Positions 34,667-44,652 of a stretch of DNA of 64,000 bases are shown here, piece after piece. Each line of letters starts with the position of its first letter. The first letter of the stretch is position 1. A program made the translations under genes and the position numbers. A model generated the notes under the pieces. That model was given only the letters and a program-made list of their open reading frames with translations, was not told the origin of the DNA and made no database searches. The DNA comes from Chelativorans intermedius (lineage in GTDB: Bacteria > Pseudomonadota > Alphaproteobacteria > Rhizobiales > Rhizobiaceae). The DNA is taken from the NCBI RefSeq assembly GCF_025398255.1, contig NZ_JAODNW010000001.1, forward strand, positions 409,672-473,671, read 5' to 3'.

Positions 34667-36571
34667 ATGCGCTTTTCCACCAGCTTTCTGGACGAGATTC
34701 GTGACCGCGTGCCCATCAGCCAGGTGGTGGGCAGCCGCGTGACTTTCGACCGGCGCAAGACCAATGCGGCGCGGGGGGATTATTGGGCCTGCTGTCCCTT
34801 CCATGGGGAGAAGACGCCGAGCTTCCACTGCGAGGACAGCAAGGGGCGCTATCACTGCTTCGGGTGCGGCGCGTCCGGGGATCACTTCCGCTTTCTTACC
34901 GAGCTTGAGGGGATCAGTTTCCCCGAGGCTGTCGAGCGGGTGGCGGAGATGGCCGGCGTGGCGATGCCGGCGCGCGACCCGCAGGCCGAACGCCGCGAGA
35001 AGGAGCGGGCGAGCCTTACCGATGTGATGGAGATGGCGGCGCGTTTCTTCGAGGAGCGCCTGCAGGGGCCGGAGGGCGCCGAGGCCCGCGCCTATCTGCG
35101 AGAGCGCGGCCTCTCGCCTGCCACGCAGCAGGCCTTCCGCCTCGGCTTTGCGCCCGACAGCCGCAATGCGCTCAAGGAGCATCTTGCCGGCAAGGGCGTG
35201 GCGAAGGAGCAGATCGAGGCCTGCGGGCTCGTTCGCCACGGACCGGACATCCCGGTCTCCTATGACTGGTTCCGCGGGCGCATCATGTTTCCCATCACGG
35301 ATCCGCGGGGCAGGGTGATCGCCTTCGGCGGACGGGCGCTGTCGCCCGATGTGCCTGCCAAATACATGAACTCGCCGGATACCGAGCTCTTTCACAAGGG
35401 GCAGGTGCTCTACAATCATGCGCGGGCGCGCAAGGCGGCGCGCGGCGGGCCCGTCATCGCGGTGGAAGGCTACATGGATGTCATCGCGCTTGCCCAGGCG
35501 GGGGTGGAGAACGCGGTGGCGCCGCTCGGCACGGCGCTGACGGAACAGCAGCTTGAGCTTCTGTGGCGCATGGCGGAGGAGCCGGTCCTCTGCTTCGATG
35601 GCGACGAGGCCGGCCTGCGCGCGGCATGGCGGGCGGCAGATATGGCGCTGCCGATGGTGCGCGCCGGGCGCTCCCTGCGTTTTGCGCTTCTGCCGCAGGG
35701 CAAGGACCCGGACGATCTGGTGCGCGAGGAGGGGCGTGCGGCCTTCGACGCCTTGCTGGCCGAGGCGCGGCCGCTGGCTGATATTTTATGGATGCGGGAG
35801 ACTTCCGGGCGGGTGTTCGACACGCCGGAACGCCGCGCCGCACTGGAACAGAGCCTGCGCGCGCTCGCCGGCCGTATCCGCGACGAGAGCGTGCGCCGGC
35901 ACTATGCCCAGGACCTGCGAGAGCGCGTCAATGCCTTTTTCGGCTCCTCCCGGCAGGGGGGGCGGCATGGACCCGGCGGGCGGCCGCACGGCAGGCCGGG
36001 GGCGGCGGCGGGCCGGCTCGCCGTCTCCGAAAGCCTGGCCCGCTCGGCCATGGTGCGAGCGGCAGGCGGGCATATGCCCTTGCGCGAGGCAGCGATCATG
36101 GTGGCCGCGGTCAATCACCCCGCGCTCATCGACGAGCATTTCGATGCCATCGAAGCCCTGCCGCTGGCAAGCCGCGATCTGGCGCGTCTGCGCGCCGCGC
36201 TGCTCGATGCGTTGGCCCACGGGGCGGCGCTGGAGCGGCAGGTTCTGCGCGAGGCCGTGCAGGCGGCCGGCGCAGGCGAGGTGATGGAGCGCGCCGAGGC
36301 GCTCCTGCGCCGTGCCAACCAATGGCCGGCCTTGCCCGACGCCGCGCTGGAGGACGCGCGCGAGGCGTTTCAGCAGGCCCTGCACTTGCATCGCAGCGCC
36401 GGCTTTCTACATAAGGAACTCAAGGCGGCCGAGCACGCGCTGGCCAACGAACCGACCGAAGAGAACTATCGGCATCTAGTGGAGATTCAGGCAGAGCTGC
36501 GCAAAGTGCAGGCAACGGAAGCACTGATCGAGGGATTTGGCATTCTCTCCGGGCGCGCCGGGCGGTCCTAG
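34667..36571 (+). CDS. dnaG: DNA primase
   Basis: DnaG makes RNA primers at the fork. The 634-residue product has the CHC2 zinc finger (Cys43, His46, Cys64, Cys67 in CPFHGEKTPSF and YHCFGCGASGDHF), the catalytic TOPRIM domain (VEGYMDVIAL and CFDGDEAGLRAAWRA) and a C-terminal DnaB-binding helical region after an Arg/Gly-rich linker (about residues 425-450). It is followed by rpoD after 346 bases, the remnant of the macromolecular-synthesis order dnaG-rpoD; no rpsU precedes it. Confidence 0.97.
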   Translation: MRFSTSFLDEIRDRVPISQVVGSRVTFDRRKTNAARGDYWACCPFHGEKTPSFHCEDSKGRYHCFGCGASGDHFRFLTELEGISFPEAVERVAEMAGVAMPARDPQAERREKERASLTDVMEMAARFFEERLQGPEGAEARAYLRERGLSPATQQAFRLGFAPDSRNALKEHLAGKGVAKEQIEACGLVRHGPDIPVSYDWFRGRIMFPITDPRGRVIAFGGRALSPDVPAKYMNSPDTELFHKGQVLYNHARARKAARGGPVIAVEGYMDVIALAQAGVENAVAPLGTALTEQQLELLWRMAEEPVLCFDGDEAGLRAAWRAADMALPMVRAGRSLRFALLPQGKDPDDLVREEGRAAFDALLAEARPLADILWMRETSGRVFDTPERRAALEQSLRALAGRIRDESVRRHYAQDLRERVNAFFGSSRQGGRHGPGGRPHGRPGAAAGRLAVSESLARSAMVRAAGGHMPLREAAIMVAAVNHPALIDEHFDAIEALPLASRDLARLRAALLDALAHGAALERQVLREAVQAAGAGEVMERAEALLRRANQWPALPDAALEDAREAFQQALHLHRSAGFLHKELKAAEHALANEPTEENYRHLVEIQAELRKVQATEALIEGFGILSGRAGRS

Positions 36572-36917
36572 AACTGCCGGGCAGAGGCTGTCGGGGCGCT
36601 GATCGCTCCGCCGGGCGGAGAGCTTGTGTGAAACGCGCTTCGGTTGCACCGAGTCGAGATTCGCTTTTTCCATGCGAATCATGGCACAGCGGCTTGACCT
36701 CGGCGCCGATTGAAGGAATCAGGGTCGATTCGGTGGGGTCTGGCACCCCGTGCAAAGCAGCGGCAGAAGGGCGCACCGCATGGACGGACCGCAAGGCCCG
36801 CCATAGCTTACGGTTAGCCGCGCGTTAACGCCGCGCCGGGTAGAGCCCGTCAATGCGCGAATCACGCACGCGGCACGGGGCCGCTTGGCAGTTCGGGCCG
36901 GTTGGAGAAGGCAAAGC
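36572..36917 (+). other. dnaG-rpoD intergenic region with a GANTC cluster
   Basis: This 346-base stretch has no credible gene. It holds six GANTC sites: 36651-36655, 36658-36662, 36676-36680, 36716-36720, 36727-36731 and 36859-36863. GANTC is the target of the cell-cycle methylase CcrM. A small GC inverted repeat (CTCCG/CGGAG, around 36606-36620) lies just after dnaG and is not a convincing terminator. TTGACC at 36693-36698 could be a -35 element, but no good -10 is in register. The rpoD promoter must lie in this region. Confidence 0.6.
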
Positions 36918-38918
36918 ATGGCAACAAAGGAAAAGGAAGAGGTCGAGACCGAACGCGAGGCCGCTGACGGCCCGCTGCTCGACCTTTCGGATGACGCCGT
37001 CAAGAAGATGATCAAGGCCGCCAAGAAGCGCGGCTATGTGACCATGGACGAGCTGAACGCCGTTCTGCCGTCCGGCGAAGTCTCCTCTGAGCAGATCGAG
37101 GACACGATGGCGATGCTCTCCGACATGGGCATCAACGTCGTCGAAGACGAGGAAGCCGGCGAGGGCGAGGAAGAATCGTCCGATGGCGAAGAGAGCACGG
37201 AGCTTGCCGGCTCGACCGGCACAGCGCTTGCCTCGACAGCCACCAAGAAGGAGCCGACGGACCGCACCGACGATCCCGTACGCATGTACCTGCGCGAGAT
37301 GGGCTCGGTGGAGCTTCTGTCGCGCGAGGGCGAGATTGCCATTGCCAAGCGCATCGAGGCCGGTCGCGAGACGATGATCGCCGGCCTGTGCGAAAGCCCG
37401 CTCACCTTCCAGGCGCTGATCATCTGGCGCGACGAGCTGAACGAGGGCAAGATTCTCCTGCGTGAGATCATCGACCTCGAGGCGACCTATGCCGGGCCCG
37501 AGGCCAAGCAGGCGCCCGTGGTGGCGCGCCCGGACGGCGAGGCCAAGCCGGCCGAGGAAAAGCCGAAGCGGGCGCGCAGCGACGACATCACCGATGTCGG
37601 CGGCGAAGCCCCCGTGGAGGAAGACGACGAGGAGGAGGACGAGGCCAATCTTTCGCTGGCGGCCATGGAGGCCGAGCTCAAGCCCGGCGTCATGGAGACC
37701 CTCGACTTCATCGCCGACACTTATGCGAAGCTGCGCAAGCTGCAGGACCAGAAGGTGGAAAGCCGGCTAGGCGACGGCGACAGCCTGTCGGACAGCCAGG
37801 AGCGCCGCTACAAGCAGCTCAAGGGCGAGCTTATCGCCGCGGTGAAGTCGCTGTCGCTCAACAACCAGCGCATCGAGACGCTCGTCGAGCAGCTCTATGA
37901 CATCAACAAGCGGCTCGTGCAGAACGAGCTTCGCCTTTTCCGCCTTGCCGAGAGCTATGGTGTTACGCGCGAGGATTTCCTCGACGCCTATCAGGGCTCC
38001 GAACTCGATCCCAACTGGACGGCGAAGGTGGCCCGGCGCAGCGGCCGCGGCTGGAGGGAGTTTACCGAGAACGAGGCGGAGGCCATCGACGCGCTGCGCG
38101 CCGAGATTCAGAATCTGGCGCAGGAGACGGGCATTTCGATCGGCGAGTTCCGCCGCATCGTCAACCAGGTGCAGAAGGGCGAGCGCGAGGCGGCGATTGC
38201 CAAGAAGGAGATGGTGGAGGCCAATCTGCGCCTCGTGATCTCCATTGCCAAGAAGTACACGAACCGCGGCCTGCAGTTCCTCGACCTCATCCAGGAGGGC
38301 AATATCGGGCTGATGAAGGCGGTGGACAAGTTCGAGTACCGCCGCGGCTACAAGTTCTCCACCTATGCCACCTGGTGGATCCGGCAGGCCATCACCCGTT
38401 CCATCGCCGACCAGGCGCGCACCATCCGCATTCCCGTGCACATGATCGAGACGATCAACAAGATCGTGCGCACGAGCCGGCAGATGCTGCACGAGATCGG
38501 CCGCGAGCCGACGCCGGAGGAACTGGCCGAGAAGCTTGCCATGCCGCTTGAAAAGGTGCGCAAGGTCTTGAAGATCGCCAAGGAGCCGATCTCGCTTGAA
38601 ACACCGGTCGGCGACGAGGAGGATTCGCATCTCGGCGATTTCATCGAGGACAAGTCGGCGGTGCTGCCGATCGACGCGGCGATCCAGGCCAATCTGCGCG
38701 AGACGACGACGCGGGTGCTTGCTTCGCTCACCCCGCGCGAGGAGCGTGTGCTGCGCATGCGCTTCGGCATCGGCATGAATACCGACCATACGCTTGAAGA
38801 GGTGGGACAGCAGTTCTCCGTCACCCGCGAGCGTATCCGCCAGATCGAAGCCAAGGCGCTCAGGAAGCTGAAGCACCCGAGCCGCTCGCGCAAGCTCAGG
38901 AGCTTCCTCGACAGCTAG
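36918..38918 (+). CDS. rpoD: RNA polymerase primary sigma factor RpoD
   Basis: This is the housekeeping sigma-70 of 666 residues. It has region 1.1 (about 20-85), a highly acidic linker, region 1.2 ([21 protein letters not shown]), a large non-conserved region, regions 2.1-2.4 ([47 protein letters not shown]), region 3 and region 4 ([32 protein letters not shown]). ATG 36918 is chosen over an in-frame upstream codon, with GGAGAAGG just before it. A strong terminator follows the gene. Confidence 0.98.
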   Translation: MATKEKEEVETEREAADGPLLDLSDDAVKKMIKAAKKRGYVTMDELNAVLPSGEVSSEQIEDTMAMLSDMGINVVEDEEAGEGEEESSDGEESTELAGSTGTALASTATKKEPTDRTDDPVRMYLREMGSVELLSREGEIAIAKRIEAGRETMIAGLCESPLTFQALIIWRDELNEGKILLREIIDLEATYAGPEAKQAPVVARPDGEAKPAEEKPKRARSDDITDVGGEAPVEEDDEEEDEANLSLAAMEAELKPGVMETLDFIADTYAKLRKLQDQKVESRLGDGDSLSDSQERRYKQLKGELIAAVKSLSLNNQRIETLVEQLYDINKRLVQNELRLFRLAESYGVTREDFLDAYQGSELDPNWTAKVARRSGRGWREFTENEAEAIDALRAEIQNLAQETGISIGEFRRIVNQVQKGEREAAIAKKEMVEANLRLVISIAKKYTNRGLQFLDLIQEGNIGLMKAVDKFEYRRGYKFSTYATWWIRQAITRSIADQARTIRIPVHMIETINKIVRTSRQMLHEIGREPTPEELAEKLAMPLEKVRKVLKIAKEPISLETPVGDEEDSHLGDFIEDKSAVLPIDAAIQANLRETTTRVLASLTPREERVLRMRFGIGMNTDHTLEEVGQQFSVTRERIRQIEAKALRKLKHPSRSRKLRSFLDS

Positions 38919-38945
38919 GAAGTCTTGAAGCTTGAATGTTGACTG

Positions 38946-38973
38946 AAAAGCCGGGCCCTGCGCCCGGCTTTTT
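38946..38973 (+). terminator. Rho-independent terminator of rpoD
   Basis: An 11-base arm (A-rich start then GCCGGGC, from 38946) and its complement ending in five T residues at 38969-38973 enclose a 5-base loop. With the T-run directly after the stem, it is a textbook intrinsic terminator 27 bases past the rpoD stop; the A-run on the other side makes it potentially bidirectional. Confidence 0.92.
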
Positions 38974-39174
38974 GCAGGGGCGGGGGCACCGGACCGATTC
39001 CCACGGATTTCTCGGCCTCGCGCGGATAGTGACGGGCGCCTTGCCGGCATCGCCTTCCAGGCGCATAGTCGAAATTGGCGGCTGGGGGGCGGATGCGCAT
39101 GCGTGCGCAACAAAAGGTCCGGTGCCAGCGGCAGGATGCAGGCGCATCCGCGAGGGCACCGGGGGAGGTGTTAC

Positions 39175-39468
39175 GTGACAACCTATATCATGCTGGTCAA
39201 CTGGACCGAGCAGGGTGTTCGGAACGTGCAGGATTCGCCTTCGAGGCTCGATGCGGCAAAGAAGGTGCTCTCCGAGATGGGGGGTGCCTTTCGGGCTTTC
39301 TATCTCACCATGGGCGAATATGACATGGTGGCCGTGATGGAGGCGCCGGACGATGCAGTGGCCGCGCGTTTTGCCCTGGAGCTCGGTCGAACGGGCAATG
39401 TGCGCACCCGCACGCTGAAGGCTTTTCCGGAGGATGCCTATCGCGAGATCGTCAAGTCGCTGGGCTGA
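39175..39468 (+). CDS. GYD domain-containing protein
   Basis: A 97-residue protein of the GYD family (dimeric alpha-beta barrel, named for the tripeptide; here MGEYDMVAVMEAPDD). The start is taken as GTG 39175 (VTTYIMLVNWTEQG) because GGGGGAGG lies 7-14 bases upstream and the family begins with this strand; upstream in-frame ATGs give only basic junk. Function of the family is not established; ligand binding or a stress link has been suggested for similar folds. It is probably transcribed from its own promoter after the rpoD terminator. Confidence 0.85.
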   Translation: MTTYIMLVNWTEQGVRNVQDSPSRLDAAKKVLSEMGGAFRAFYLTMGEYDMVAVMEAPDDAVAARFALELGRTGNVRTRTLKAFPEDAYREIVKSLG

Positions 39469-39604
39469 TCCTCGGGTAGCCGCCGGCGGCCATCCGGCGA
39501 CGGATGCCGCCGGCCGGTGCGCCCTCTCTCCGTCGACGCCCGGGTTTTCCTACCGCGAGGCGAAGCCCTATATAGCGGGTCAGGCCGCATGTGCAGAGAG
39601 AAGG

Positions 39605-40027
<423 letters not shown>

Positions 40028-40089
40028 GGCGCAGGCTGGCAGCCTGCGGGCCGGCGCGTTAAGAACAGGACTGTGATAGGAGAGCGTTC

Positions 40090-40377
40090 ATGTCATTTCT
40101 CAAAAGGCTTTTCGGCGGCGCGGGCGAAAAGGGCGGTGGTGCGAAAACCGTCGGCCAGCCGGCAGAGCACAAGGGATTCACCATCCGCGCAACACCCTTC
40201 CAGCAGGATGGGCAGTACCAGACCTGCGGCGTCATCTCGAAGGAAATCGACGGGGCGTTGAAGGAACATACGTTCATCCGCGCCGACCGCTTCCCCAGTG
40301 CCGATCTGGCTGCCGACCAGGCCCTTCGCAAAGGCCGGCAGATCATCGACGAGCAGGGGGAGGCAATCTTCGACTGA
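40090..40377 (+). CDS. HlyU-family protein
   Basis: A 95-residue protein of the HlyU family: MSFLKRLFGG with a Gly/Lys-rich loop, EHKGFTIRATPFQQDGQYQTCGVISKEI and EHTFIRADRFPSADLAADQALRKGRQIID. In Vibrio, HlyU is described as a regulator, but the alphaproteobacterial family members have no visible DNA-binding domain in the sequence, so I give the family name only. A ribosome site AGGAGAG lies just ahead. The last 35 bases overlap the 3' end of the convergent TetR gene. Confidence 0.85.
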   Translation: MSFLKRLFGGAGEKGGGAKTVGQPAEHKGFTIRATPFQQDGQYQTCGVISKEIDGALKEHTFIRADRFPSADLAADQALRKGRQIIDEQGEAIFD

Positions 40378-40978
40378 GATCGCCATTGGCCGGTCGCAGA
40401 CTTTCCACCAGCACCGCCAGCGTGTCGCGAAAGGCCTGCGCATCGGCGCCAGCCGCGATGGCAAGGGCTGCCCGGTCGTAGGCGGCGGCAAGCAGGGCAG
40501 TGAGCGCGTCGAGGGGCAGGCTGCGGATGGCGCCGGAGCGCATGGCGGCGTCCAGCCCTTCGCGAAGGGTGCGGCCGCCGTGCCTGCCGTCGATGGCATC
40601 CATTGCGGCACGGCCGAGCACCGCCGGTCCGTCGAGCAGCAGAAGGCGCGTGCGGCCTGGCTTCGCCATGGCGTCCAGAAAGGCGTTGCCGCCCTTGACC
40701 AGCGCATCGAGCGGGTCGAGCGCCGACCCGGCCTGCCGTTCGATTTCCTCGGCCACATCTGCGGCTTCCTTTTCCACCACCGCCAGGAAGAGCGCCTGTT
40801 TGTCGGCGAAGTGATGGTAGAGCGCACCGCGCGTAAGGCCCGCTGACGCGACGATTTCCGGCGTGCCGGTCTCGCCATAGGACTTTTCAACGAACAGCCG
40901 GCGTGCGGCCGCAATCAGCCGGGCGCGGGTCTCGGCCGTCCGTTCGCGATTGCTGCGGCGGAGGATTTTCTGTTGCAT
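40343..40978 (-). CDS. TetR/AcrR family transcriptional regulator
   Basis: The protein has a standard TetR N-terminal helix-turn-helix: ARLIAAARRLFVEKSYGETGTPEIVASAGLTRGALYHHFADKQAL in effect, with the GALYHHF recognition helix. The ligand-binding C-terminal part is helical and unremarkable. I place the start at ATG 40978 (211 residues) because a -35/-10 pair and palindromes occupy 40976-41024, so the ATG at 41008 would be upstream of the probable transcription start. It is divergent from a VOC-family gene, with the operator between them, and probably represses both. Its 3' end overlaps the HlyU-family gene by 35 bases. Confidence 0.88.
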   Translation of the reverse strand: MQQKILRRSNRERTAETRARLIAAARRLFVEKSYGETGTPEIVASAGLTRGALYHHFADKQALFLAVVEKEAADVAEEIERQAGSALDPLDALVKGGNAFLDAMAKPGRTRLLLLDGPAVLGRAAMDAIDGRHGGRTLREGLDAAMRSGAIRSLPLDALTALLAAAYDRAALAIAAGADAQAFRDTLAVLVESLRPANGDLSRRLPPPARR

Positions 40979-41024
40979 ACATGCAGCCTGTATGTTAGTT
41001 AGAAACATACAGATTGTATGTCAA
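40976..41024. promoter_or_regulatory. Operator/promoter between the TetR and VOC genes
   Basis: Two related inverted repeats are present: ACATAC-AGATT-GTATGT at 41005-41021 (perfect 6-bp arms) and CATAC-N9-GTATG at 40976-40994. On the minus strand TTGACA (41019-41024) and TAACTA (40996-41001) are separated by exactly 17 bases and make a good promoter for the tetR gene; the first palindrome fills the spacer. This is the usual layout for an autorepressed TetR gene with a divergent target. Confidence 0.75.
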
Positions 41025-41047
41025 TGCAAACAACGAGGAAACCCCTC

Positions 41048-41473
41048 ATGAAGTCTCTGAGCTATTATCCCGTCATCCTGACGGGCGATGTGGCCGCAAC
41101 GGCGGCATTCTATCGTCACCACCTCCGTTTCGAGGCGGTTTTCGAGAGCAACTGGTACATCCACTTGCGCTCCGGCGAGGATGAGCAAGTCAACCTCGCG
41201 ATTCTCGACGGAGAGCACGCCACCATTCCACCCTCCGGGCGCGGGCGGACCTCGGGGCTGATCCTGAATTTCGAGGTGGAAGACGTGGACGGCGAATATG
41301 AACGCGCGCGGGCGGCAGGGTTGCCGATCCTTCAGGAATTGCGCGACGAAGAGTTCGGCCAGCGCCATTTCATCACCGCCGACCCCAACGGCGTGCTCAT
41401 CGACATCATCAAGCCGATACCGTTTGCCGCGGAGTTCGCCGCGCGCCATGGAATGGAGGTGCCGCAGCAGTAG
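41048..41473 (+). CDS. VOC-family (glyoxalase/bleomycin-resistance fold) protein
   Basis: A 141-residue vicinal-oxygen-chelate protein with two beta-alpha-beta-beta-beta modules: [32 protein letters not shown], then [22 protein letters not shown] and [20 protein letters not shown]. Metal ligands in the family come from four positions, of which a Glu/His set is not complete here, so it may be a binding protein rather than an enzyme. ATG 41048 follows GAGGAAAC. It is divergent from, and probably controlled by, the TetR regulator. Confidence 0.85.
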   Translation: MKSLSYYPVILTGDVAATAAFYRHHLRFEAVFESNWYIHLRSGEDEQVNLAILDGEHATIPPSGRGRTSGLILNFEVEDVDGEYERARAAGLPILQELRDEEFGQRHFITADPNGVLIDIIKPIPFAAEFAARHGMEVPQQ

Positions 41474-41557
41474 AGGCAGCGGGTCGGGTGAAGACTGCTT
41501 CGCAGGGCTCGCCCGTCAATGGCCGGCTTCCTTATGGCCGATTTGCAGGCTGAATCG

Positions 41558-41596
41558 AAGAGGCCTGGCTCAAGTCATCTCTGAGCCAGGCCTCTT
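41558..41596. terminator. 15-bp perfect hairpin between convergent VOC and FKBP genes
   Basis: Bases 41558-41572 and 41582-41596 form an uninterrupted 15-bp stem around a 9-base loop, starting AAGAGGCC and ending GGCCTCTT. It lies midway between the stops of the VOC gene and the FKBP gene and can terminate both directions; short A/T patches flank it but no long T-run. Confidence 0.8.
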
Positions 41597-41645
41597 AAAT
41601 TCTTGAATTGTTTCCGGCAATAGTGAACCACTGCCGGTCACGCCT

Positions 41646-42080
41646 CTAAGCGTTGACGATCTCGACCAGCTCCAGGTCGAACACCAGATCATGGCCTGCC
41701 AGCGGATGGTTTGCATCGACGGTCACCTGCATGTCGTCGATCTCCACCACGGTCAGCGGAATCTGCCGCCCGTCCTCGGTGGAGGCCTGCAGGCTGGCGC
41801 CGATCCGCAGGTCGAGATCCTTGGGGAATGCCTCGCGCGGCACGCTTTGCACCTGGCGCTCGTCGCGCGGGCCGTATGCCTCCTCCGAAGGAACGGTGAC
41901 GGTGGACTTCTCGCCGACCTGCATCCCCTCTATGCACTTCTCCAGGCCGGGGATGATCTGCCCGGCGCCGACCTGAAACTGCAGCGGCTCGCGGCCCTCG
42001 GAGGAATCGAACTGGGTGCCGTCCGTCAGCTTGCCCGTATAGTGAATGCGCACGACGTCGCCGGTTTTGGCCTGGCTCAT
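41646..42080 (-). CDS. FKBP-type peptidyl-prolyl cis-trans isomerase (SlyD-like)
   Basis: The 144-residue protein is a SlyD-type FKBP with an inserted chaperone (IF) loop. The first FKBP part reads VVRIHYTGKLTDGTQFDSSEGREPLQFQVG and PGLEKCIEGMQVGEKSTV; the insert covers about residues 65-120, and DANHPLAGHDLVFDLELVEI closes the barrel. The metal-binding His/Cys-rich tail of E. coli SlyD is absent. It should catalyse prolyl isomerisation and assist folding in the cytosol. It stands alone. Confidence 0.94.
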   Translation of the reverse strand: MSQAKTGDVVRIHYTGKLTDGTQFDSSEGREPLQFQVGAGQIIPGLEKCIEGMQVGEKSTVTVPSEEAYGPRDERQVQSVPREAFPKDLDLRIGASLQASTEDGRQIPLTVVEIDDMQVTVDANHPLAGHDLVFDLELVEIVNA

Positions 42081-42284
42081 GGGTGGCTCTCTTGTGTCTC
42101 GGTGTGACAGTTCCTGGCGCGGGAAATTTTCATCGCAATCCGATTTCAGTCCATCCGCGCCGACGAATGGGCCGCGCCAGAATGTGCCGCAGCCTCACGA
42201 GCGAGGGTAGGGCATGTGCCGGCGATGTAAACCCCGCCGGGCACATTTTTCTCTCGTTCTTTCGTGTTGACGGTGCGAGCGCGA

Positions 42285-42701
42285 CTACCTGCCCACGATT
42301 GCCCAGCGTATCCCGAAGGGGTCGGTGAGCTCGCCATATCGGTCGCCCCAGAACATCCTTTCGAGCGGCATGGTCACGACCATGCCCTCGGTCTTCGAAG
42401 CCCGCTCCCACCACAAGTCCACATCGTCGACGCAAAGCGTCAGCGTAAATGAGCCGGGTTTTTCATGCGGGCGGCCATATTCCGGATAAGGATCGCTCAG
42501 CATGAGCGAGCCATCGTTGATGTAGAGGTGCAGGTGCATGGTGCGGCCCTTATCGTCTTGCGGATGGCGCGCCACCTCCCTGGCGCCGAAGGCTTTCTGA
42601 TAGAGAGCCGCGGCCTTCGACGCGCCGTCTACCATCAGATAGGGGATAACGCCGCCGCGCGGTTCGCCGGTCTCGCCGGGGGCCAGTTCGATTGCCGACA
42701 T
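42285..42701 (-). CDS. VOC-family protein, PhnB-like
   Basis: The 138-residue product is a PhnB/glyoxalase-like VOC protein: VIPYLMVDGASKAAALYQKAFGA, MHLHLYINDGSLMLSD, and YGELTDPFGIRWAI near the C-terminus, which is the typical DRYGxLxDPFGxxW ending. ATG 42701 is chosen because AAGGAGC lies 6 bases upstream; the longer frame to 42746 is not conserved. The true substrate is unknown; such proteins are commonly annotated as glyoxalases without activity data. It is on the same strand as the sigma factor and YciI genes upstream but separated by the MFS gene. Confidence 0.86.
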   Translation of the reverse strand: MSAIELAPGETGEPRGGVIPYLMVDGASKAAALYQKAFGAREVARHPQDDKGRTMHLHLYINDGSLMLSDPYPEYGRPHEKPGSFTLTLCVDDVDLWWERASKTEGMVVTMPLERMFWGDRYGELTDPFGIRWAIVGR

Positions 42702-42838
42702 TTCGTGCTCCTTTTGTCTGAAAGGCCCGCGCCCCGGGCCCTTCAAAGGACGGGCTCGGCGGTTGCAACCCGACAGCCGGCAATGAAGAAAAAAGCGGCC
42801 GCACCAAAGGGGGGAAATCGATGCGGCCGCAAGGCGGA

Positions 42839-44401
42839 TCAGGAGGATGGAGCAGACAGCGGCCTTTCGACGTCTCCCGCCGGTCTCGCACCTTCGCGAC
42901 GCAGGATGCCGATGACGAGCAAGGCGGTCGCCGCGGTGATGACGGCGGCCGTAAGGCTTGTGAACACCAGCCCATGGGTGAAGGCCGCGCGGGCGGTGGC
43001 GAGCAGCGGCGCCCCCACCGCCTCGGGCACCATGCCCGCCGCGGCACGCGCCCCGCCCAGCGTGTCACGCGCGATCTCCGCCAGCGACGCCGGCAGCTCG
43101 ACCGGGCTGACGGTCTCCATGGCATTGCGGTAGACGGCGGTCACAAGGCTTCCCAATACCGCGATGCCGAGCGCCCCGCCCAGTTCGGCCCCGGTCTCGG
43201 ATATGGCGGAAGCAGCACCCGCGCGCTCCGGCGGCGCGGCGCCGACGATCAGATCCGTCGTCAGCGTGAAGACCGGCGCAAGGCCAAGCGAAAACAGCGT
43301 GAAGGCCGCGATCAGCGCAACGAGGTTCCGCGCATCTGCTGCCATGGCGACGGCCGCAAAGCCGGCCGCTGCGACCAGCAGACCGCTCGCCATGACAAAC
43401 ACCGGACGGGCAAGTGCGGTGAGCCGGGATGTCATCATCGAGCCGAGGATGAAGGCGAGACTGGAGGGCAGGGACCACACGCCCGCCTCAAGCGGGGTGA
43501 GATCGAGCACGAGCTGCAGATACTGACCGATGAACAGGAAGGAACCGAAGGCGACGAACAGGCTGAGCAGGTTCGTGACGAGGGCGGCGCTGAAGGCGGG
43601 CCTGCGAAACAGGTCGATGTCGATCAGCGGGTCGGCGAGGCGCTTCTGCCGTCGCACGAAAACGTAGCCGAGCGCAAGGCCGACGGCGATGGTGAGCACG
43701 GCCGGCGCGCCAAATCCCTGCTCTGCCACCCATTTGATGCCATAGATTACGGACAGCACCGCGGCGAGCGAAAGAATGGCGCTCGCTATGTCGATACGTC
43801 CGGCATTCGGGTCGCGGAACTCGGGCAGCAGAATCGGGGCGACCGCCAGGAGAACGATCATGACCGGCACGGCAATCAGGAACACCGAACCCCACCAGAA
43901 ATACGCAAGCAGAACGCCGCCCACGAGAGGACCGATGGCCGCGCCCGCCGAATAGCTGGAGATCCAAACGCCGATGGCAAAGGTGCGCTCCCGGGGATCG
44001 TGGAACATGTTGCGCAGGAGCGAAAGGGTGGAAGGAGCCAGGGTGGCGGCGGCAACGCCCAGGATGGCGCGGGCGGCAATCAGCATCTCTGCGCTGGTGG
44101 CGAAGGCAGCAAACACCGAAGCAGCGCCGAAGGCGGTGGCACCAATCATCAGCAGCCTGCGCCTGCCGATGCGGTCGCCCAGCGTGCCCATGGTGATCAA
44201 GGCGCCGGCAACCAGAAAACCGTAGATGTCGACAATCCACAGAAGCTGGGCGCTCGACGGCTTCAGATCGACACTGAGCGCGGGAACGGCCAGGTTGAGC
44301 ACCGTCATGTCCATCGAATAGAGAAGGCAGGGAAGGGCAAGGACGGCGAGGCCGATCCACTCGCGCCGGCCTGCGCGCGGCGCCTCGACAGGAATGTTCA
44401 T
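42839..44401 (-). CDS. MFS transporter, DHA2 (EmrB/QacA) drug:proton antiporter family
   Basis: The 520-residue protein has 14 predicted helices. MDMTVLNLAVPALSVDL in TM1 is the DHA2 motif D1 and WIVDIYGFLVAGALITMGTLGDRIGRRRLLM covers TM2 to the loop with motif A (GxLxDRxGRR). AILGVAAATLAPSTLSLLRN and GPLVGGVLL match motifs B and C. It probably exports a hydrophobic toxic compound by proton antiport; the substrate is unknown. ATG 44401 is used because residues upstream are hydrophilic and unconserved. No regulator is adjacent, except that an ECF sigma gene ends about 250 bases upstream on the same strand. Confidence 0.92.
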   Translation of the reverse strand: MNIPVEAPRAGRREWIGLAVLALPCLLYSMDMTVLNLAVPALSVDLKPSSAQLLWIVDIYGFLVAGALITMGTLGDRIGRRRLLMIGATAFGAASVFAAFATSAEMLIAARAILGVAAATLAPSTLSLLRNMFHDPRERTFAIGVWISSYSAGAAIGPLVGGVLLAYFWWGSVFLIAVPVMIVLLAVAPILLPEFRDPNAGRIDIASAILSLAAVLSVIYGIKWVAEQGFGAPAVLTIAVGLALGYVFVRRQKRLADPLIDIDLFRRPAFSAALVTNLLSLFVAFGSFLFIGQYLQLVLDLTPLEAGVWSLPSSLAFILGSMMTSRLTALARPVFVMASGLLVAAAGFAAVAMAADARNLVALIAAFTLFSLGLAPVFTLTTDLIVGAAPPERAGAASAISETGAELGGALGIAVLGSLVTAVYRNAMETVSPVELPASLAEIARDTLGGARAAAGMVPEAVGAPLLATARAAFTHGLVFTSLTAAVITAATALLVIGILRREGARPAGDVERPLSAPSS

Positions 44402-44652
44402 CGCAAAGACCTTTCTGGCATCGTCATGGGGCGAAGGCACTCGGTACGACCTCAACCAAGGTCGAGGTCAAGAGATCTTGTCGGCGCCCGCGGAAGAGAG
44501 CTCTCGCAGGCGCCGCAATCGCGACCGGCTGTCCAGGGCGCAGTCGCGCCATCGACCTCATGCCACAGTGCTGCTGTCAGCCTTGTGTCAGGAACGCAGC
44601 ACGCGTTTCGCGCCGGGAAACGGCCTCGCCGTCTTTTCCTTCCTGCGAGCCC

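Noticed and set aside
36605..36620. Hairpin after dnaG as terminator
   Set aside because: The stem is short, the loop very small, and no T-run follows.
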